Shown here one piece after another: positions 19,711 through 30,480 of a stretch of 64,000 nt of DNA (within the stretch, counting starts at the first letter, position 1; each line of letters starts with the position of its first letter). The DNA is taken from positions 3,115,481-3,179,480 of the forward strand of contig NW_004955437.1 in assembly GCF_000276665.1 (NCBI RefSeq). Direction: 5' to 3'. The notes beneath the pieces were generated by a model. That model was given only the letters and a program-made list of their open reading frames with translations. It did no database searches and had not been told where the DNA came from. The DNA is from Chinchilla lanigera (Eukaryota > Chordata > Mammalia > Rodentia > Chinchillidae). The position numbers and the translations under genes were made by a program.

Positions 19711-20714
19711 TAGGAACGCACCAGCCTCTGGCTAACAGTCCAGGGCTGTTTATGTTTCTTGTTTCACTTTCCTTCCTCAAACCAGCATATTACACCCCTG
19801 AGAGTCAAAACTGTACTTTTCCAAGCTTATCTGGTTCAAGTTTGTCAAAAATGAATACAGAGTCTAAAAAACAAAGTAATTTAAAAGACCTACTGTTTCC
19901 TTTATCATAATTTACCAAGCTCTACATTTTTAGCGTGGTTTTCCATATGTATGTCTAATTTTATGATATAAAAAAACCTACAAGAAAAGGAAGAAAAATC
20001 ATATTAATTATACATGTGTTTTTGTCCTCGTCCATATCCCCCACCTGAATCACTGCCCCTTTTTTTGACCTTTTTTAGACGGAACAGATAAATGGGACTG
20101 GAACTGGTTTCAGCCAAAGGGAGGGCTTCTTTGAGGGTAGGGTTGATTTTTTTCAGAGTATCTTTGACAAGCACTTGTGTTAATGAAAGCAGTCTTCTCA
20201 TGACAGATCAGAACCTGGCTTTTACGGCATTAAAAAAAAGTAATTTATATTGGGAAGAAATGGGAAACAATGATTAAATCAAAGCCGCCCTCAGCAACCT
20301 CCCCTCACTCGCCCCCTCTGAAAACAGCCCTGTTTCAATTTCGCAGCTGAGCTCAGCCTGCCTGCTCCAGACGTCCAGATCTCGCACTCTATAAATCGTC
20401 TCTGCCCTTGCCCCGGAGTTGCTGACTGTATGTATTTTGGGGCCCGGCATTAATTCCCTCATCTTTGGCTGGTGACATTAAGATTTGTAACTGATAGAAT
20501 GTGTTTTTAATGTATTTCCTGCAGGTTACTATTAAAGAAACGTAATTCTTCTGAACTTGCAAAAGGTTCTGCTTCCATTTAAGAAAAAGAAAAAAAGAAA
20601 GGAAGGTCTTATGGGAAGAATTTCCCAGCAACCTCCAAATGGACTGGGCAGCGGAGGGGTCAGGGGCTCCGGAATTCTCTGCTTATCTCCACTGCTCACT
20701 CTCCCCTCCCCCAG
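19711..20714. other. Long low-repeat stretch, candidate regulatory DNA
   Basis: About 1 kb of AT-rich, high-complexity sequence with no recognisable repeat family and only spurious frames. Homeobox-type TTAAT/ATTAA words are frequent at 19990-20030 and 20450-20540. Possible conserved non-coding element. Confidence 0.3.
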
Positions 20715-20870
20715 TCTTCTCTTTCTCTGCACCTTAGTTTTCCTGGGTATGAAATGAGGATAAATATTTGTCTACGAGATGAGGGTGTTGTAAGGATTAA
20801 TTGGTTGGTGCTTCGGAAAGCCTTTGAAGATGAAAGACACTCTCTGCAGATGCTAAGTAAACTCGTAACG
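20715..20870 (+). repeat. MIR SINE
   Basis: Contains ctctgcaccttagttttcct, atgaaatgaggataaatatt, gttgtaaggattaattgg and agatgctaagtaaa, a late-MIR order. Confidence 0.7.
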
Positions 20871-21124
20871 TGTCTGGTTTTAATGAGCCAGGTGAAGCCA
20901 GTGGGATGCCTGGGGATTAGCTGTGCCTAGCCAGGAGCCTGCCTGCATGGGCCAGACAAAGCTGGGTGGTGCTTGCCTCTGGTTCCCTGGGCTCCGTCCG
21001 TCTCTGCTTCCGCTGGCTCTCCGCGCACTGGTTATCTAGAAAGACTGTGGAAGCAAAGGCACCGAGGTGGAATTTAACCCACGCAGTAGATCCCAAACTC
21101 TGTGAACCGTGCTCATTGCTTTTC

Positions 21125-21255
21125 ATTCTAGCACATGGCTTGGCAAGTTACTTACCTGAGTCTTGGTTCCTCATTTACCAATGGGGATAGAGCTCCCACC
21201 TTGTGAGGTTGTGGTGAAGATTTATTGTAGGAATGGTCCACAGCAACTAAGCACT
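21125..21255 (+). repeat. MIR SINE fragment
   Basis: Contains ggcaagttacttacctgagt, ttggttcctcatttaccaat, ggggatagagctcccacctt and gtgaggttgtggtgaag. Confidence 0.75.
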
Positions 21256-21420
21256 TGTTGGACATCAGGTTCTATGCACTTTGTACTCCTGAGCTCACCA
21301 AATTCCCACACTAACCCTATGAGAAGGGGACTGCTGTTCTCACCTCATCCTGCAGCTCACACAACCGAGGCACAGACAGATTACCTGGTAGCTCACCCAA
21401 AGCCCAAGTCATTAAGTACT
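21256..21420 (-). repeat. MIR SINE fragment
   Basis: Reverse-complement MIR: gagctcaccaaattcccac, actaaccctatgagaagggga, cctgcagctcacacaaccgagg, ccaaagcccaagtca. It abuts the plus-oriented MIR head to head, so the pair can form an imperfect inverted repeat. Confidence 0.65.
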
Positions 21421-22749
21421 ACCTAGTGGCTGGCGAAGCGGATACTTAGCAGGGCTCTGGACTCTTCCTGATTTGTAAAGAGATGTCCCACGGAGGTGTG
21501 ACAGGACAGGCCCCGGGAATGTAGGCGCCAGAAGAGAAGGGACTGGAGTAGACCCAGACAGGGCTCGGAGCTGTGCAAGGACGCCAGGTCCGTGTGCACC
21601 AAGCCAAGGAGCGGGTTCTGCTAAGGTATGAGTCTAGGCCTGCTCAGGTGGCCACATCTGAGATGCACAATACTTCGTGAGAAGTACTTCATGCCAAACC
21701 CAGTACCTCAAAGACAGTCAGAGCTATGCAGTTTGAACGCTGAAATACTGGAGCTCCTGGGACTGTACTATGGCGTCAAGGACAGGTATCTTGGGAGGTG
21801 TGGACTGCATCGTTGCTATCCAGGCAATCAACAAAGCAGGGGATCAAAATGAAGCAAAACACGTTAAGACTAGCCCAAGCAATCATGCACTCCCATGAGC
21901 ATCCATCGAAGCCCGAGGGGAAACAGAGGCCTGAAGGAAGAATGATTTCACTCCCAGCACTGTGACATCACAGCCCAGGCACTGACACAGGAGAGGAACC
22001 AGCTGAAAGTGGGCCGGGGAAGCCCCTGGTCAGAACAAAAATATCTTCAGCAACTGCTGTTGGTGATGGAAAGGGAAATGGAATTTTGTCTAAATATTAT
22101 GTTGTTTTGAAAAGTCTGACTAATGTGAAAGTCCCTATTTAAAAAGGAGTTGACTCTACATTGAAATTGGTTGGCGTTTCCACACCCACATGTTGACTAA
22201 GGCCTTGAAAAACAAACTTCCTGGTAGATCCTGGTTCAAGTCACCTGGGAGGGAATGCTTCACGCTACAATCCACGAGCTGTGAGCAGAGGGGCCGGGCC
22301 AAGAAAAATCCTGCGTCTGTGTTTATGAAAAAGCAAACAGACCCCAAAAGGAGGCCCAGGTGTGAGTTGGCGGTGGGCACGGGCCCTCCAGGAAAGGACA
22401 CAGGGCTCCAAGGAGGCCTGAGCGCAGCTTCTCTGGGACCCCACCCAGGGAGCCCGTTTCAGGGCCTTTCTCAGAAACAAGAAGAATGGGAAAAGGGAGA
22501 GGAGCAGTTTGCAGCCTTCTCTGGTCGAGCACTCACTAACCACCGTGTCACCGGTGTCCTCTCGGCATGGCCATAAGAAGCACTTGTTCATCAGTATCAC
22601 AAGGTCCCTGCGCCAGATGCAGCTGGGCCTGGGAAGTTAAGTAGGGGGACTTCTGTCCCTGTGTGTCCCAGAGAGTTTCTATTTATGCCACTGTCCCTGC
22701 ATAGTTAACGATAATTTTCTCCTTCATCTTCTAAAGTGCCTCCTTGAAT
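21421..22749. other. Low-repeat intergenic stretch
   Basis: Some 1.3 kb without an identifiable repeat. The segment at 22030-22180 (kkcaactgctgttgg-type start, then ctaaatattatg and ctatttaaaaagg) is the most AT-rich and high-complexity part. Frames of 111-128 codons on both strands near 22.2-22.6 kb overlap in antisense and show no domain. Confidence 0.35.
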
Positions 22750-22850
22750 GATAAATGATACCAGCATCCTAGATCATGAATTGCCCCAGTTTAGCCACTA
22801 GTAAGCGGCAGAGCTGGAGTTCAAAGCCAAGCTTTTCACCACTCAAAAAG
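22750..22850 (-). repeat. MIR SINE fragment
   Basis: Degraded reverse-complement MIR: agccactagtaagcggcaga, gctggagttcaaagcc. Confidence 0.55.
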
Positions 22851-22857
22851 CAGACCT

Positions 22858-22941
22858 AAGGGCTGGGGATTTAGATCAGTGAGCAGTGCCTGCCTGGCAA
22901 GCGTGAGGTACTCAGTTCGATTCCCAGTACTGCCTCCCAAA
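22858..22941 (+). mobile_element. ID-type SINE
   Basis: Plus-strand ID (ctggggatttagatcagtga to gttcgattcccagtactgcc) with a short A tail and a target duplication aaaaagcagacct at 22845-22857 and 22942-22954. Confidence 0.92.
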
Positions 22942-22954
22942 AAAAAGCAGACCT

Positions 22955-23904
22955 TGGGGAGTTCCTCTCCAATGTCCAAGGTCTTAAGCAGCACAAACTG
23001 AAAAGCCCGGCAGCCCTTTGGGAGTCGGTACCTGCTTCCCCTCCTCGTTGGGAGCCTGTCTGTTTGTCCCTGAGTAAGAAAAGACATAGCAGCCTCAAGG
23101 CTCAGCGTGAGGACACATGTTCACTAGAAACCCCCATTGCTGTGTGTATTTTGTCTGCTGAGGGTGCTTCTCCCAGCTGCTCTACAATGAGAATGCAGGA
23201 ACTGGCTTCCCCACTGGGGCTTCCAGCCCAGCTCCCGAGCCCTGACCTGCAAGCCGCTCGCTGACCTTCCCTGCCTCTTCTTCTCTAGTACTTGCTGCGG
23301 TGCTTGTGAGATTGGCCTGTGGTTCCAAGTGCTGCTGACACATCTATTACGTGTTAAGTCCATGGCACTGACATAGTCCAAGCACCCTTTTACCCAGAAA
23401 GACACTCAGGTCCAGAGAGGGCAAATGACTTTCCCAGGCTGGGTTGTTCACAGTTTGGCCTGAGGCTGCTGGGCAAGGGAACACCTCCAGAAACACCGAG
23501 ATGCCCCTTATGTGAGAGGACTTGTTGGATGCCAGAGACCAAGGTATGTTTAATCCCACCCCTCGGCTCTCAGCTAAGATCTCAGAGTTAGAGCAGGGCC
23601 TGCAACTGACCACCCAAAGAACCCACTGACCTGCCTCCCTGTGGGCGGTTTTGCACAGACACCCCAAGGGCAAAGAGCACACTGCCCCTGCAGTGCCCAC
23701 TGTCCTCAGCTGACTGCTGGAATCCCGTCCGAGAGGCCTGTGGTTTCCTTTTACCCTGTGGGCTTGGTTCTTCCCCATGGCCCAATGCAGGCCCAGTCTG
23801 ATAGCCCTTCTTCCCATCAGCTTTACAGTAGTGGGAGACAAAGCCTGCCAGTCTCACTCGTCTCACGTGATGTTGACTTGGAAGCTGCATTTGGGTTGTG
23901 GCTG
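22955..23904. other. Intergenic sequence with weak MIR traces
   Basis: No gene supported. A possible MIR trace lies at 23360-23445 (agacactcaggtccagagag, aatgactttcccagg). Frames of up to 164 codons on the minus strand are unrecognised and overlap others. Confidence 0.4.
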
Positions 23905-24220
23905 TGATAGACAAGCCTGAGGTTGAAGCCCTTGCCTTTTAGCTCCTGTGTGGCTTTGGCCAAGACCCCAAACCTCTCTGAACTTCTGTTTGCTCATGGG
24001 AAATATGGGGAGATCATGATTAAGTAATGTCTTGTCTTCTCTTTTCTTTTCTTTTCTTTTCCTTTTTTTTGTACCAGGAACCAAACTCAGGACCTCACAC
24101 TTGCCAGGCAGGCACCGTGCCACTAAGCTACATCCCCGGTCCATGGTTAAGTACTGTGCGCCTCTGATGATATAATGATATAATCCATATAACTGGCTGG
24201 ATCCAGTGTCTGGCACAGTA
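23905..24220 (+). repeat. MIR SINE split by an ID insertion
   Basis: Left part: gacaagcctgaggttgaagcc, ctgtgtggctttggcc, cttctgtttgctcatgg, aatatggggagatcatg. Right part after the ID: gtgtctggcacagtaagctc. The MIR is clearly older than the ID. Confidence 0.75.
24035..24141 (-). mobile_element. ID-type SINE with (TTTTC)n tail
   Basis: Minus-strand ID preceded by TTTTC repeats (the complemented tail), with gtaccaggaaccaaactcag and ctacatccccggtcc. Near-identical 11-bp flanks (atgattaagta / atggttaagta) look like a decayed target duplication. Confidence 0.9.
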
Positions 24221-24221
24221 A

Positions 24222-25164
24222 GCTCTTGTCAAGGAGAACAATTCACATTTTCACTTTCCTCCAACCTCAAACTCTATTTCTCTAATTGCGGCCCCAAAGT
24301 CTCAGCTTCTCTGGCTGGCATATCACAGGACGTGCTTCTGTCATCAACGAGAGTCACGTCCTTTATCCTATACGCCGTGCTTACGCGTCTCACCCCCGCC
24401 CGGCCTCCTCCCTGTCTTGTTTGCCTGTGTTCGGTCCCACACGGCAGCCCCCACATGATTCTTCATCCAGTTAGCAGCTGCCTGTCTTTGGACCACCAGA
24501 AACATCTTTCAGGATCTGCGATTCAGAGACCAAGGGGAGACGGTAACCATGTGAAACCCACAAAGGCCCACTCCCCCACCAGGTTCTGCCTGCCTCTTTC
24601 CTTTCCCACATTGCAAGTCCGCAAAAGCCTTCCTGGCTGCCCAGCGAGGTGACCCCTTCCGGCCTGACCGACCGCGCTGACATCCCTCCGGCGATTGTCT
24701 GTACAGCAGCCCTTGTGCTGCTTTTGAAGCTCAGCAGAGTGAAGCGTGATCCAAGTGAGCTGGACCATGTTTTGCTAAAGCAGCGCCCACTGCCTCAGGC
24801 TCCTCTCAGCAAAGCCACTCAGTGGGGAGCAGAGCTGGGCTAGGCCTTCTGACGTGGGTCCTCTAGTCAGTCCTTCTGCTGGCTTTGATCACATGCCATG
24901 AGGGTGTGGGTGTTCAGAGAGATAGCAGCACCCCGGTGGAAACACTAAACCCAGGGGTGGATCCCTGTGGGAGGACAGGTCAGGCTGTGTGTCCTCAAGT
25001 GTCCTGCCTGTCCTCTGGCTCTCTGGCTGTCTCTCCAAGCTTTTAGAGCACCTGAGGAAGAAATCCATCTTGTCCTACCCATGCCAGTTCCCGGTCCTCT
25101 TCAAGTCTTCTATTTCATTTCTTCCTAGCTTCATCTTATTGTCTTTCCTCATTCAGTCATTCAT
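24222..25164. other. Unassigned intergenic sequence
   Basis: No gene or repeat recognised. A 148-codon frame at 24206-24652 has no domain and is opposed by antisense frames. Confidence 0.4.
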
Positions 25165-25338
25165 TCATTTGGTGCATGGGATTCACACATGCCAGACAGA
25201 TGCTCTACCACTGAGCTACATCCTCAGCACCACCACCCCATTTCAAGACATAGTCTAAATAGCCCTAGTTAGGCTCAAATTTGCTATCCTCCTGCCTCAG
25301 CCTCCCAGATTACAGGTGTGTGGCACCACGCCTGGCTC
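25165..25338 (-). mobile_element. Composite B1-ID SINE, old
   Basis: ID-like part (ggtgcatgggattcacacat, taccactgagctacatcctc) followed by a B1-like part (caagacatagtctaaatagc to caccacgcctggct). Same fused order as the 13.3- and 14.1-kb copies. Confidence 0.65.
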
Positions 25339-25615
25339 ATCTGAGCTTGCTAAGGACAAAATTCAAAGACATTGTCTCTTTGTGAAAGTCTACAGCAGTT
25401 ATCAACTGACTTTTCACTATGAACACGTATAATGATGGACCAGTTCTGAGCTTGTCGCAAGAGCTGGGGCCCACTGGGAGCAGAGCAAAGCCAAATGTAG
25501 GGTCCAAGGGGTGAGAGCAGTGTTGTGGCTGAGACAGGAGCAGGGTTCAGGGTGACAGCACTGGTAGGGCAGGCAGTGGTGTCCTCATTGCTGGCGTCAG
25601 AACAGCGTAGGGCAG
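25339..25615. other. Unassigned intergenic sequence
   Basis: Nothing identifiable; a 110-codon minus-strand frame is unrecognised. Confidence 0.4.
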
Positions 25616-25770
25616 GCCAGTCTTTCAAGCCTGGAGCTGAATCCTGCCTGGCTCTGGGCCCTGCTGGCTGGACGAGGTGCACAAGTCACGGTTTCCTCTT
25701 CTGGAAACAGAGGGCAGAGTTGCGCTCCTGGAGAACTCATGTAACTGCTGACACAGTGCCTAGGACTTGA
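25616..25770 (+). repeat. MIR SINE
   Basis: Contains aagcctggagctgaatcctg, cctggctctgggccctgctgg, caagtcacggtttcctcttctg and cacagtgcctagg, in MIR order. Confidence 0.75.
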
Positions 25771-25925
25771 GGCAGGTGAGCAGAAGAAGGCAGGTTTGGT
25801 TCATCCTCCCTTTATATATTCACTCAGGTTCTTCTATCAGACTACAGTCAGGAAGGCAGGTGACAAATTCATTATTAGGACACTGGCTTGGCTGCTGCCA
25901 CAAAGGCCAAAATAACATTAGCTTT

Positions 25926-26093
25926 GGGGCTGGGGATTTAACTCAGCGGCAAAAGCGCCTGCCTGGCAAGCGCAAGGTCATGAGTTCGGTTCCTGGTACC
26001 AGAGAAAAACCAAAAAAGAAAAAACAAAAGAGTTTTGTTTTTATGTTATCCTTCTTTTACTCTTTAAAATAAAAAACAATAAAAAAATTTAAA
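25926..26093 (+). mobile_element. ID-type SINE with an extra 3' segment (possible 3' transduction)
   Basis: The ID body ends with gttcggttcctggtaccag and an A-rich stretch by about 26030. The matching target duplication (aaaataacattagcttt at 25909-25925; aaaataacattggcttt at 26094-26110) comes only about 65 bp later. The intervening sequence (gagttttgtttttatg, ccttcttttactcttt) is not ID and ends in its own A-rich tail. The simplest reading is a read-through transcript that carried source-flank sequence; pol III termination T-runs are present inside it. Confidence 0.8.
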
Positions 26094-26110
26094 AAAATAA
26101 CATTGGCTTT

Positions 26111-26345
26111 AACGAAGTGGATATTTCTCTCACACATAGCAGTTCATGTATAAGCAACATGGTGGACGCAGCAGCTTGACATCCTGTGGGCACCCAGGTT
26201 CCTTCTCTGTAGCTGCTCTACCACCCTGACACATAGCGTCTATCTCAGGGCCTGAGGTGGCTGCCCCAGCTCCAGCCATTGGGTTCACATTCCAGCCAGT
26301 AGGAAGGAGAACAAGCAGAAGACACCCCATTCTTCCCTACCAGGG
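26111..26345 (+). repeat. Old interspersed repeat of uncertain class
   Basis: Blocks atatttctctcacacatag, agcaacatggtggacgcag, ggttccttctctg and cattccagccagtaggaag recur, diverged, in the 29.9-30.2 kb repeat. They match a common old mammalian repeat (gtttattcctctc ... ggtggctgctgg ... cagcaggaag), name uncertain. Confidence 0.5.
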
Positions 26346-26454
26346 GCTGACTAGGCAATTGCACACATCAGCACTTCTGAGAGTTCTAGGTCACTGGCCA
26401 CTGGCCAGTACTTCGTGACTCGGTCCCAGCTAGCTTGGAGAGAGGCCAGGAAGT

Positions 26455-26830
26455 ACAGTCTCAGTGACTCTTAATAAGGGGAGATTTTGGCCAGGTGTGG
26501 TGACGCACGCCTGTAATCCCAGCACTAGGGAGGCTGAGGCAGGAGGACTGCTGCGAGTTCGAGAGCAGCCAGGGCTACAAAGTGAGCTCAAGGCCAGCCT
26601 GAACTGCATAGCAAGACCTTGTCTCAAAAAGACAAAAAAAAGGGGGGAGAAGGAGATTTTGTCACCACCCCCAGGTATACTTCCAGATGTCAGGAGATAT
26701 TTTTGTTTACAGACAATGGTTAGTGATGAGACCCAGGATGCTGTTAAGGATCTGACAGTGTGCTGGACAGTCACTCATGAGAAAGAATCACTTGGCCCAA
26801 AATGTCAGTCCTGCCAAGGCTGAGAATGCC
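26455..26830 (+). mobile_element. MER5A-like hAT-Charlie DNA transposon, split by B1
   Basis: Right part contains cttccagatgtcaggagatat, gatgctgttaaggatctgac, gtgctggacagtcac, cttggcccaaaatgtcag and the terminal ccaaggctgagaatgcc, all in MER5A order. A short left arm (gtctcagtgactctt) sits before the B1. Non-autonomous and decayed. Confidence 0.75.
26488..26650 (+). mobile_element. B1-type SINE, young
   Basis: Plus-strand B1 with internal duplication and a tail of A8 then G6. Flanks aaggggagatttt (about 26476-26488) and aaggagatttt (about 26649-26659) look like the target duplication. Inserted into the MER5A-like element. Confidence 0.93.
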
Positions 26831-27500
26831 TGCTCTCACTGGGCAGTTGGAACTTGGGAGCTGTAACACACAATGAAGGAGAGAAATGACGCCGGGGACC
26901 GCTAGCAATTTTGGCCTTGGTTACATAGGAACACACTAAGAGTTGCATGATTGCAGAGGAATTAAAATGATATCTTTTCCCAGGGCAATCTCTCTCCAGC
27001 AGGGATCAAAACTTTAAGTCTACAGTTCTTTGTGGACTATGGAGTATTATCTCACAAGACGGGGGGGATTGTGACTGGGCAGTCTCAAAACCTCACCCCC
27101 TGGGTGGCCCACTGGAGCCACCTGGGAGCCCAGGACCCACACACCTCCCAGGGAGATGGGCCACGTGGACGGGCTTCCCAGCCTGGCCCTCAGCATGGCA
27201 CTTTCCAGAAGCAGCCCATTTCTGCTTGGTTCTGTTTTTCCAGGAGGTAAAACCCAGGTAGGGCCAAGAGGAAAGTGAGAGAGAAGAGGCTAAGAGGCTA
27301 CACCACAGTAAAACCAGCCAGTAGAGAGGAGTAAGGATTTGGGCCTATTTTTAAAGAATTATCCAACTTTAGGCTATCCTGTCTGGCTGAGCATCCTCTC
27401 ACCTATGTGGTAACCAGGCCGGACTTTCCTTAGCTAAGGAAAAGCTTGTATTCAAGCTGATTCGGCCATAGACCAGGCCCCGTACCCTAGATGTGGATTT
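26831..27500. other. Unassigned intergenic sequence
   Basis: No gene or repeat recognised. It contains an 18-bp perfect palindrome (tttccttagctaaggaaa) at 27425-27442. Confidence 0.4.
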
Positions 27501-27504
27501 TTGG

Positions 27505-27690
27505 GCATCTGCCACATTCCAGAACCTGTCCTTAGCTCTTTATAGATATCATCTCCTTTAATCTCTCCATCAACCCCATGGAAAAGCTACTGTTATCCTT
27601 CTGCAGAGGGTCAGATTTGCCCAAGGCCACACAGCTAGTAAGGTGCAGAGAGACAAGTTTCGGCCTCAAGAATGTCTGTTCTTCCCACAA
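27505..27690 (-). repeat. MIR SINE
   Basis: Reverse-complement MIR: tagatatcatctcctttaat, caaccccatggaaaagctac, tgttatccttctgcagagg, gcccaaggccacacagctag. Confidence 0.85.
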
Positions 27691-27844
27691 TATCTCCTCC
27701 TCTGGCAGGATGGCCAAATGGGGATCTAACCTATTGTTCAGTGTCTCCACCTCCAAGGAAGGGGATTCACCCCAAATCCGTCACTTGGTCTACTGTCTCG
27801 TCCCTAAGAAAGCATCAAGTCATGGATAAGCGCTGAAGGAAAGG

Positions 27845-27955
27845 GTCTCCCATCTACCTTCCAGCCGGGAAGATGGAAGCGCAGAGCGGCTGAGGACTTG
27901 TTCAGTGCCACACAGCAAGTCGGGCAGTATCACAAAAGTCCTGCCTCCGTCTGCT
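27845..27955 (-). repeat. MIR SINE fragment
   Basis: Degraded reverse-complement MIR: ccgggaagatggaagcgcag, cttgttcagtgccacacagc. Confidence 0.55.
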
Positions 27956-28784
27956 CCCGCAAATAAACAACCGTGGCGCTGCAGGCCCCCACTACCCTGC
28001 GGATTTTGCCAGGAGAGCTGAGGTGTGAATCCGGGGAAGACATCCAGGAGAGCTAAGAAAATAAAAAAAAAAAAAAAAAAAAAAAACACCAGAGTTTCAT
28101 AGCTGTGGGACTTCTGGGGGAGACACGGAGGAAACCATCAGGGGAAGAAAGGTTGTTTTTGCCAGTGTGAAGGAAACAGCAGTGATTGAAAGGCACGCTC
28201 TGAACCCATTGAGCAGAAATGGCTCCTTCTTAGATAGGGCTCCTTTGAGCCATAACCACACCCTTTGCCAGAGGCCAGCGTTCGTCAACAGGAAGCCGGG
28301 CCCAGGCAAGCATCTTGTGCTGCCTCGCACGCGCTGCGGGGGCGACTGCTGGGGGCCAGAAGCGAGGGGCTGGGCCACCAGACTGAAGCCGCCAAGCCCA
28401 GGGGATGACCTTCACGCCTCAGGAAGGCACTTGTGTCGAGCAGCCAGCACCTCAGACTTTCCCAGGCCAGGTCTACCACGGAGGGCCCTGAAATAGCTCT
28501 GAGGTTCTGCGCCCACGAGGCAGGGAGGGCAGGGCAGGGACTGCGGACGGCAGGAATGAGCACAGCACCACTTTGTTGGGAGGCAAGGAGCTCTGCCTCC
28601 GGCGAGCTCATCCACCTGCCGGCAGCGACGAGCTGAGCAGAGGTGGTGGCTCTGGCTGCGCTCAGCGGAAAGAGCGTGGCATTCGCCTGGCTGTGGACAA
28701 TGGTGCAGTGACCCGTATCACAGGGGAAAGGGCCAGATAATCCAAATGGCATTCTGCGGAATAACAGCTTGCACTCACAAAATA
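27956..28784. other. Low-repeat, GC-moderate intergenic stretch with A26 run
   Basis: An A-run at about 28061-28086 is the only simple repeat. 28300-28680 is GC-richer with scattered CpG but no convincing coding frame: the 250-codon minus frame that starts downstream is partly L1 antisense. Possible regulatory DNA. Confidence 0.35.
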
Positions 28785-29213
28785 TCAGGGTCATGGCAGC
28801 ATTATTCACAATAACCCCCAAGTAGAAACAATCCAAGTGTCCACCAATAGAGGAATGGACCAGAAAAAAAATATGGTCCAGCCATGTGGTGGAATATGAT
28901 TCAGCCATGAAAAGGGAGTTCGTTCCATCCCACAGCATGGGTGAGCCCTGAAAACAGTGAGTAAAAGAAGTCAGACATAAACGACCACGTAATGCACAAC
29001 TCCATTTGTAGGGAATGACTGGAATTTTAAAATCCATAGTGATAAAGTAGATGAGTGGTTCTTATGGGCAAGGGTGGGCAGGGGCGTGGGAAGTGACTGC
29101 TAGTGGGTAGGGTGTTTCTTTCAAGGATCATGAGAATTTTTAGGGATTAATGGTAATTATCGCACAACTTTGTGAATATGCCTAAAAACCACTGGATGGT
29201 ACTGTACATTTTA

Positions 29214-29366
29214 TTTATTTATTGTCTTTTGAGACAGGGTTTCACTATGTAGTTCAGGTAGGCCCTAAGCTCACTATGGAGCCCAGGCTGGCCTTGAACT
29301 TGCAGTGATCCTCCTGCCTCTTCCTCCTGAGTATTGGGATTACAGGCAAGCACCACCACTCCTGGT
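29214..29366 (-). mobile_element. B1-type SINE
   Basis: Minus-strand B1 with a (TTTA)n tail complement, inserted in the L1 3' end. Shared flank tgtacatttta before 29214 and after 29549 suggests the second B1 landed at or beside the end of this one. Confidence 0.9.
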
Positions 29367-29549
29367 CTTCCTTTCTTCCTCCCTTCCTTCCTTTCTTTTG
29401 TTCGTTCTTTCTTTGAGACAAGGTTTTGCTATGTAGCTCAAGTTGGTCTTCAACTCACTGTGTTGTCCAGGCTGGTCTTGAACTCGTGGCAATCATCCTG
29501 CCTCAGCCTCCCAAGTGCTGGGATTATAGGCATGTGCCACTGCCCCCAG
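29367..29549 (-). mobile_element. B1-type SINE with TTCC/TTTC tail
   Basis: Minus-strand B1, tail complement expanded as ttcc/tttc repeats, body full with duplicated units. Directly abuts the preceding B1. Confidence 0.9.
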
Positions 29550-29610
29550 CCCTGTACATTTTAAAGACTGAATTTTTATGGTATGCAAATTCTATCTCAA
29601 TTTAAAAAGC

Positions 29611-29785
29611 TTAGCCAGGTGTGGTGGTGCATGCCTGTAATCCCAGCACTGGGGAGGCTGAGGCAGGAGGATCGTTGTGAGTTCGAGACCAGCCTGGGCT
29701 ACAAAGTGAGCTCAAGGCCAGCCTGAACTGCATAGCGAGACCCTGTCACAAAAAGAAAATAAATAAATAAATAAATAATTAAAAA
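29611..29785 (+). mobile_element. B1-type SINE with (AAAT)n tail
   Basis: Plus-strand B1, near consensus, at the A-rich end of the L1. Tail is (AAAT)n; flanking ttaaaaag occurs on both sides. Confidence 0.93.
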
Positions 29786-29929
29786 GTAGTTATCTATTGG
29801 CATCTATGCTCAAAATCTTCACTGGTAAAGACTCACGTGATAGCAATCACAAAAATCACAAAAATATGGACTCCATCATCTGCTTTCCTATACCCTAAAT
29901 CAGGAGAGATTAAACTGGGCTACAGACAA

Positions 29930-30235
29930 CAGGAAACCGTGTTAATGGTGGCCTAAATAGGATAAAAGTTTATTTCCCTCTGATATAAAAGAAGGCTGGA
30001 AGTAGAGGATCTGGCTTGGTGTGGTGACTCTCTGGTTACCTGAAACTTAGACCCCTTCTAAATTTCTGCTGTATCATCCCAGTATCTTTTATCCTGAGTC
30101 ACTTCACTGTCCAAGGTAGCTGCTGAGCTCCAGCTATTACATCTGAACTCCACACAATGAGCAAGGAGAAAAAAAGGCTCATCTTCCCCAACCTCAAGTT
30201 TTCTAATTACACATCACTGGCTGCAAGCAAAGCTT
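29930..30235 (+). repeat. Old interspersed repeat of uncertain class
   Basis: Shows gaaaccgtgttaatggtggc, aaaagtttatttccctctg, tccaaggtagctgctgagct and cagctattacatctgaactcc. Same family as 26111-26345, better preserved. Confidence 0.55.
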
Positions 30236-30384
30236 GGAATTTTTCTTTTGCCTCAACACATTGAGGTTCTGCTGTTTAAGAAATGGATTTGATTCTGCTA
30301 GTGGGGGTGGGACTGCCCCGGTCTCCAAAAGCAAGAGGGCATCTGGGGTCAGAAGAGAGGCGATGAGACCAGGAATCAAAACAA

Positions 30385-30480
30385 CTTTATAAATCCATGA
30401 CCTTGAGCAAGATACAGAACCTTCCTGAGCCTCGGCCCCATGAGAGGCCACTTGATGTAAGGGATTGTTCAAGGTGTTGC
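30385..30480 (+). repeat. MIR SINE fragment
   Basis: Contains ccatgaccttgagcaagata, aaccttcctgagcctcgg, the centre of MIR. Confidence 0.6.

Larger units (their letters stand above)
28785..29610 (+). mobile_element. L1M (L1MA/MB/MC-type) 3' end, split by two B1s
   Basis: Plus-strand L1 3' landmarks in order: gcagcattattcacaataac, caatccaagtgtccaccaat, aatatgattcagccatgaaa, gtgagccctgaaaacagtga, cgcacaactttgtgaatatg, tactgtacatttta, then after the SINEs tggtatgcaaattctatctc and an A-rich end. Non-coding; the tail end is intact enough to define orientation. Confidence 0.9.

Noticed and set aside
28285..29037. 250-codon minus-strand open frame
   Set aside because: Its N-terminal third is the antisense of an L1 3' end and the rest is GC-rich unique DNA; no domain, and no plausible codon structure.
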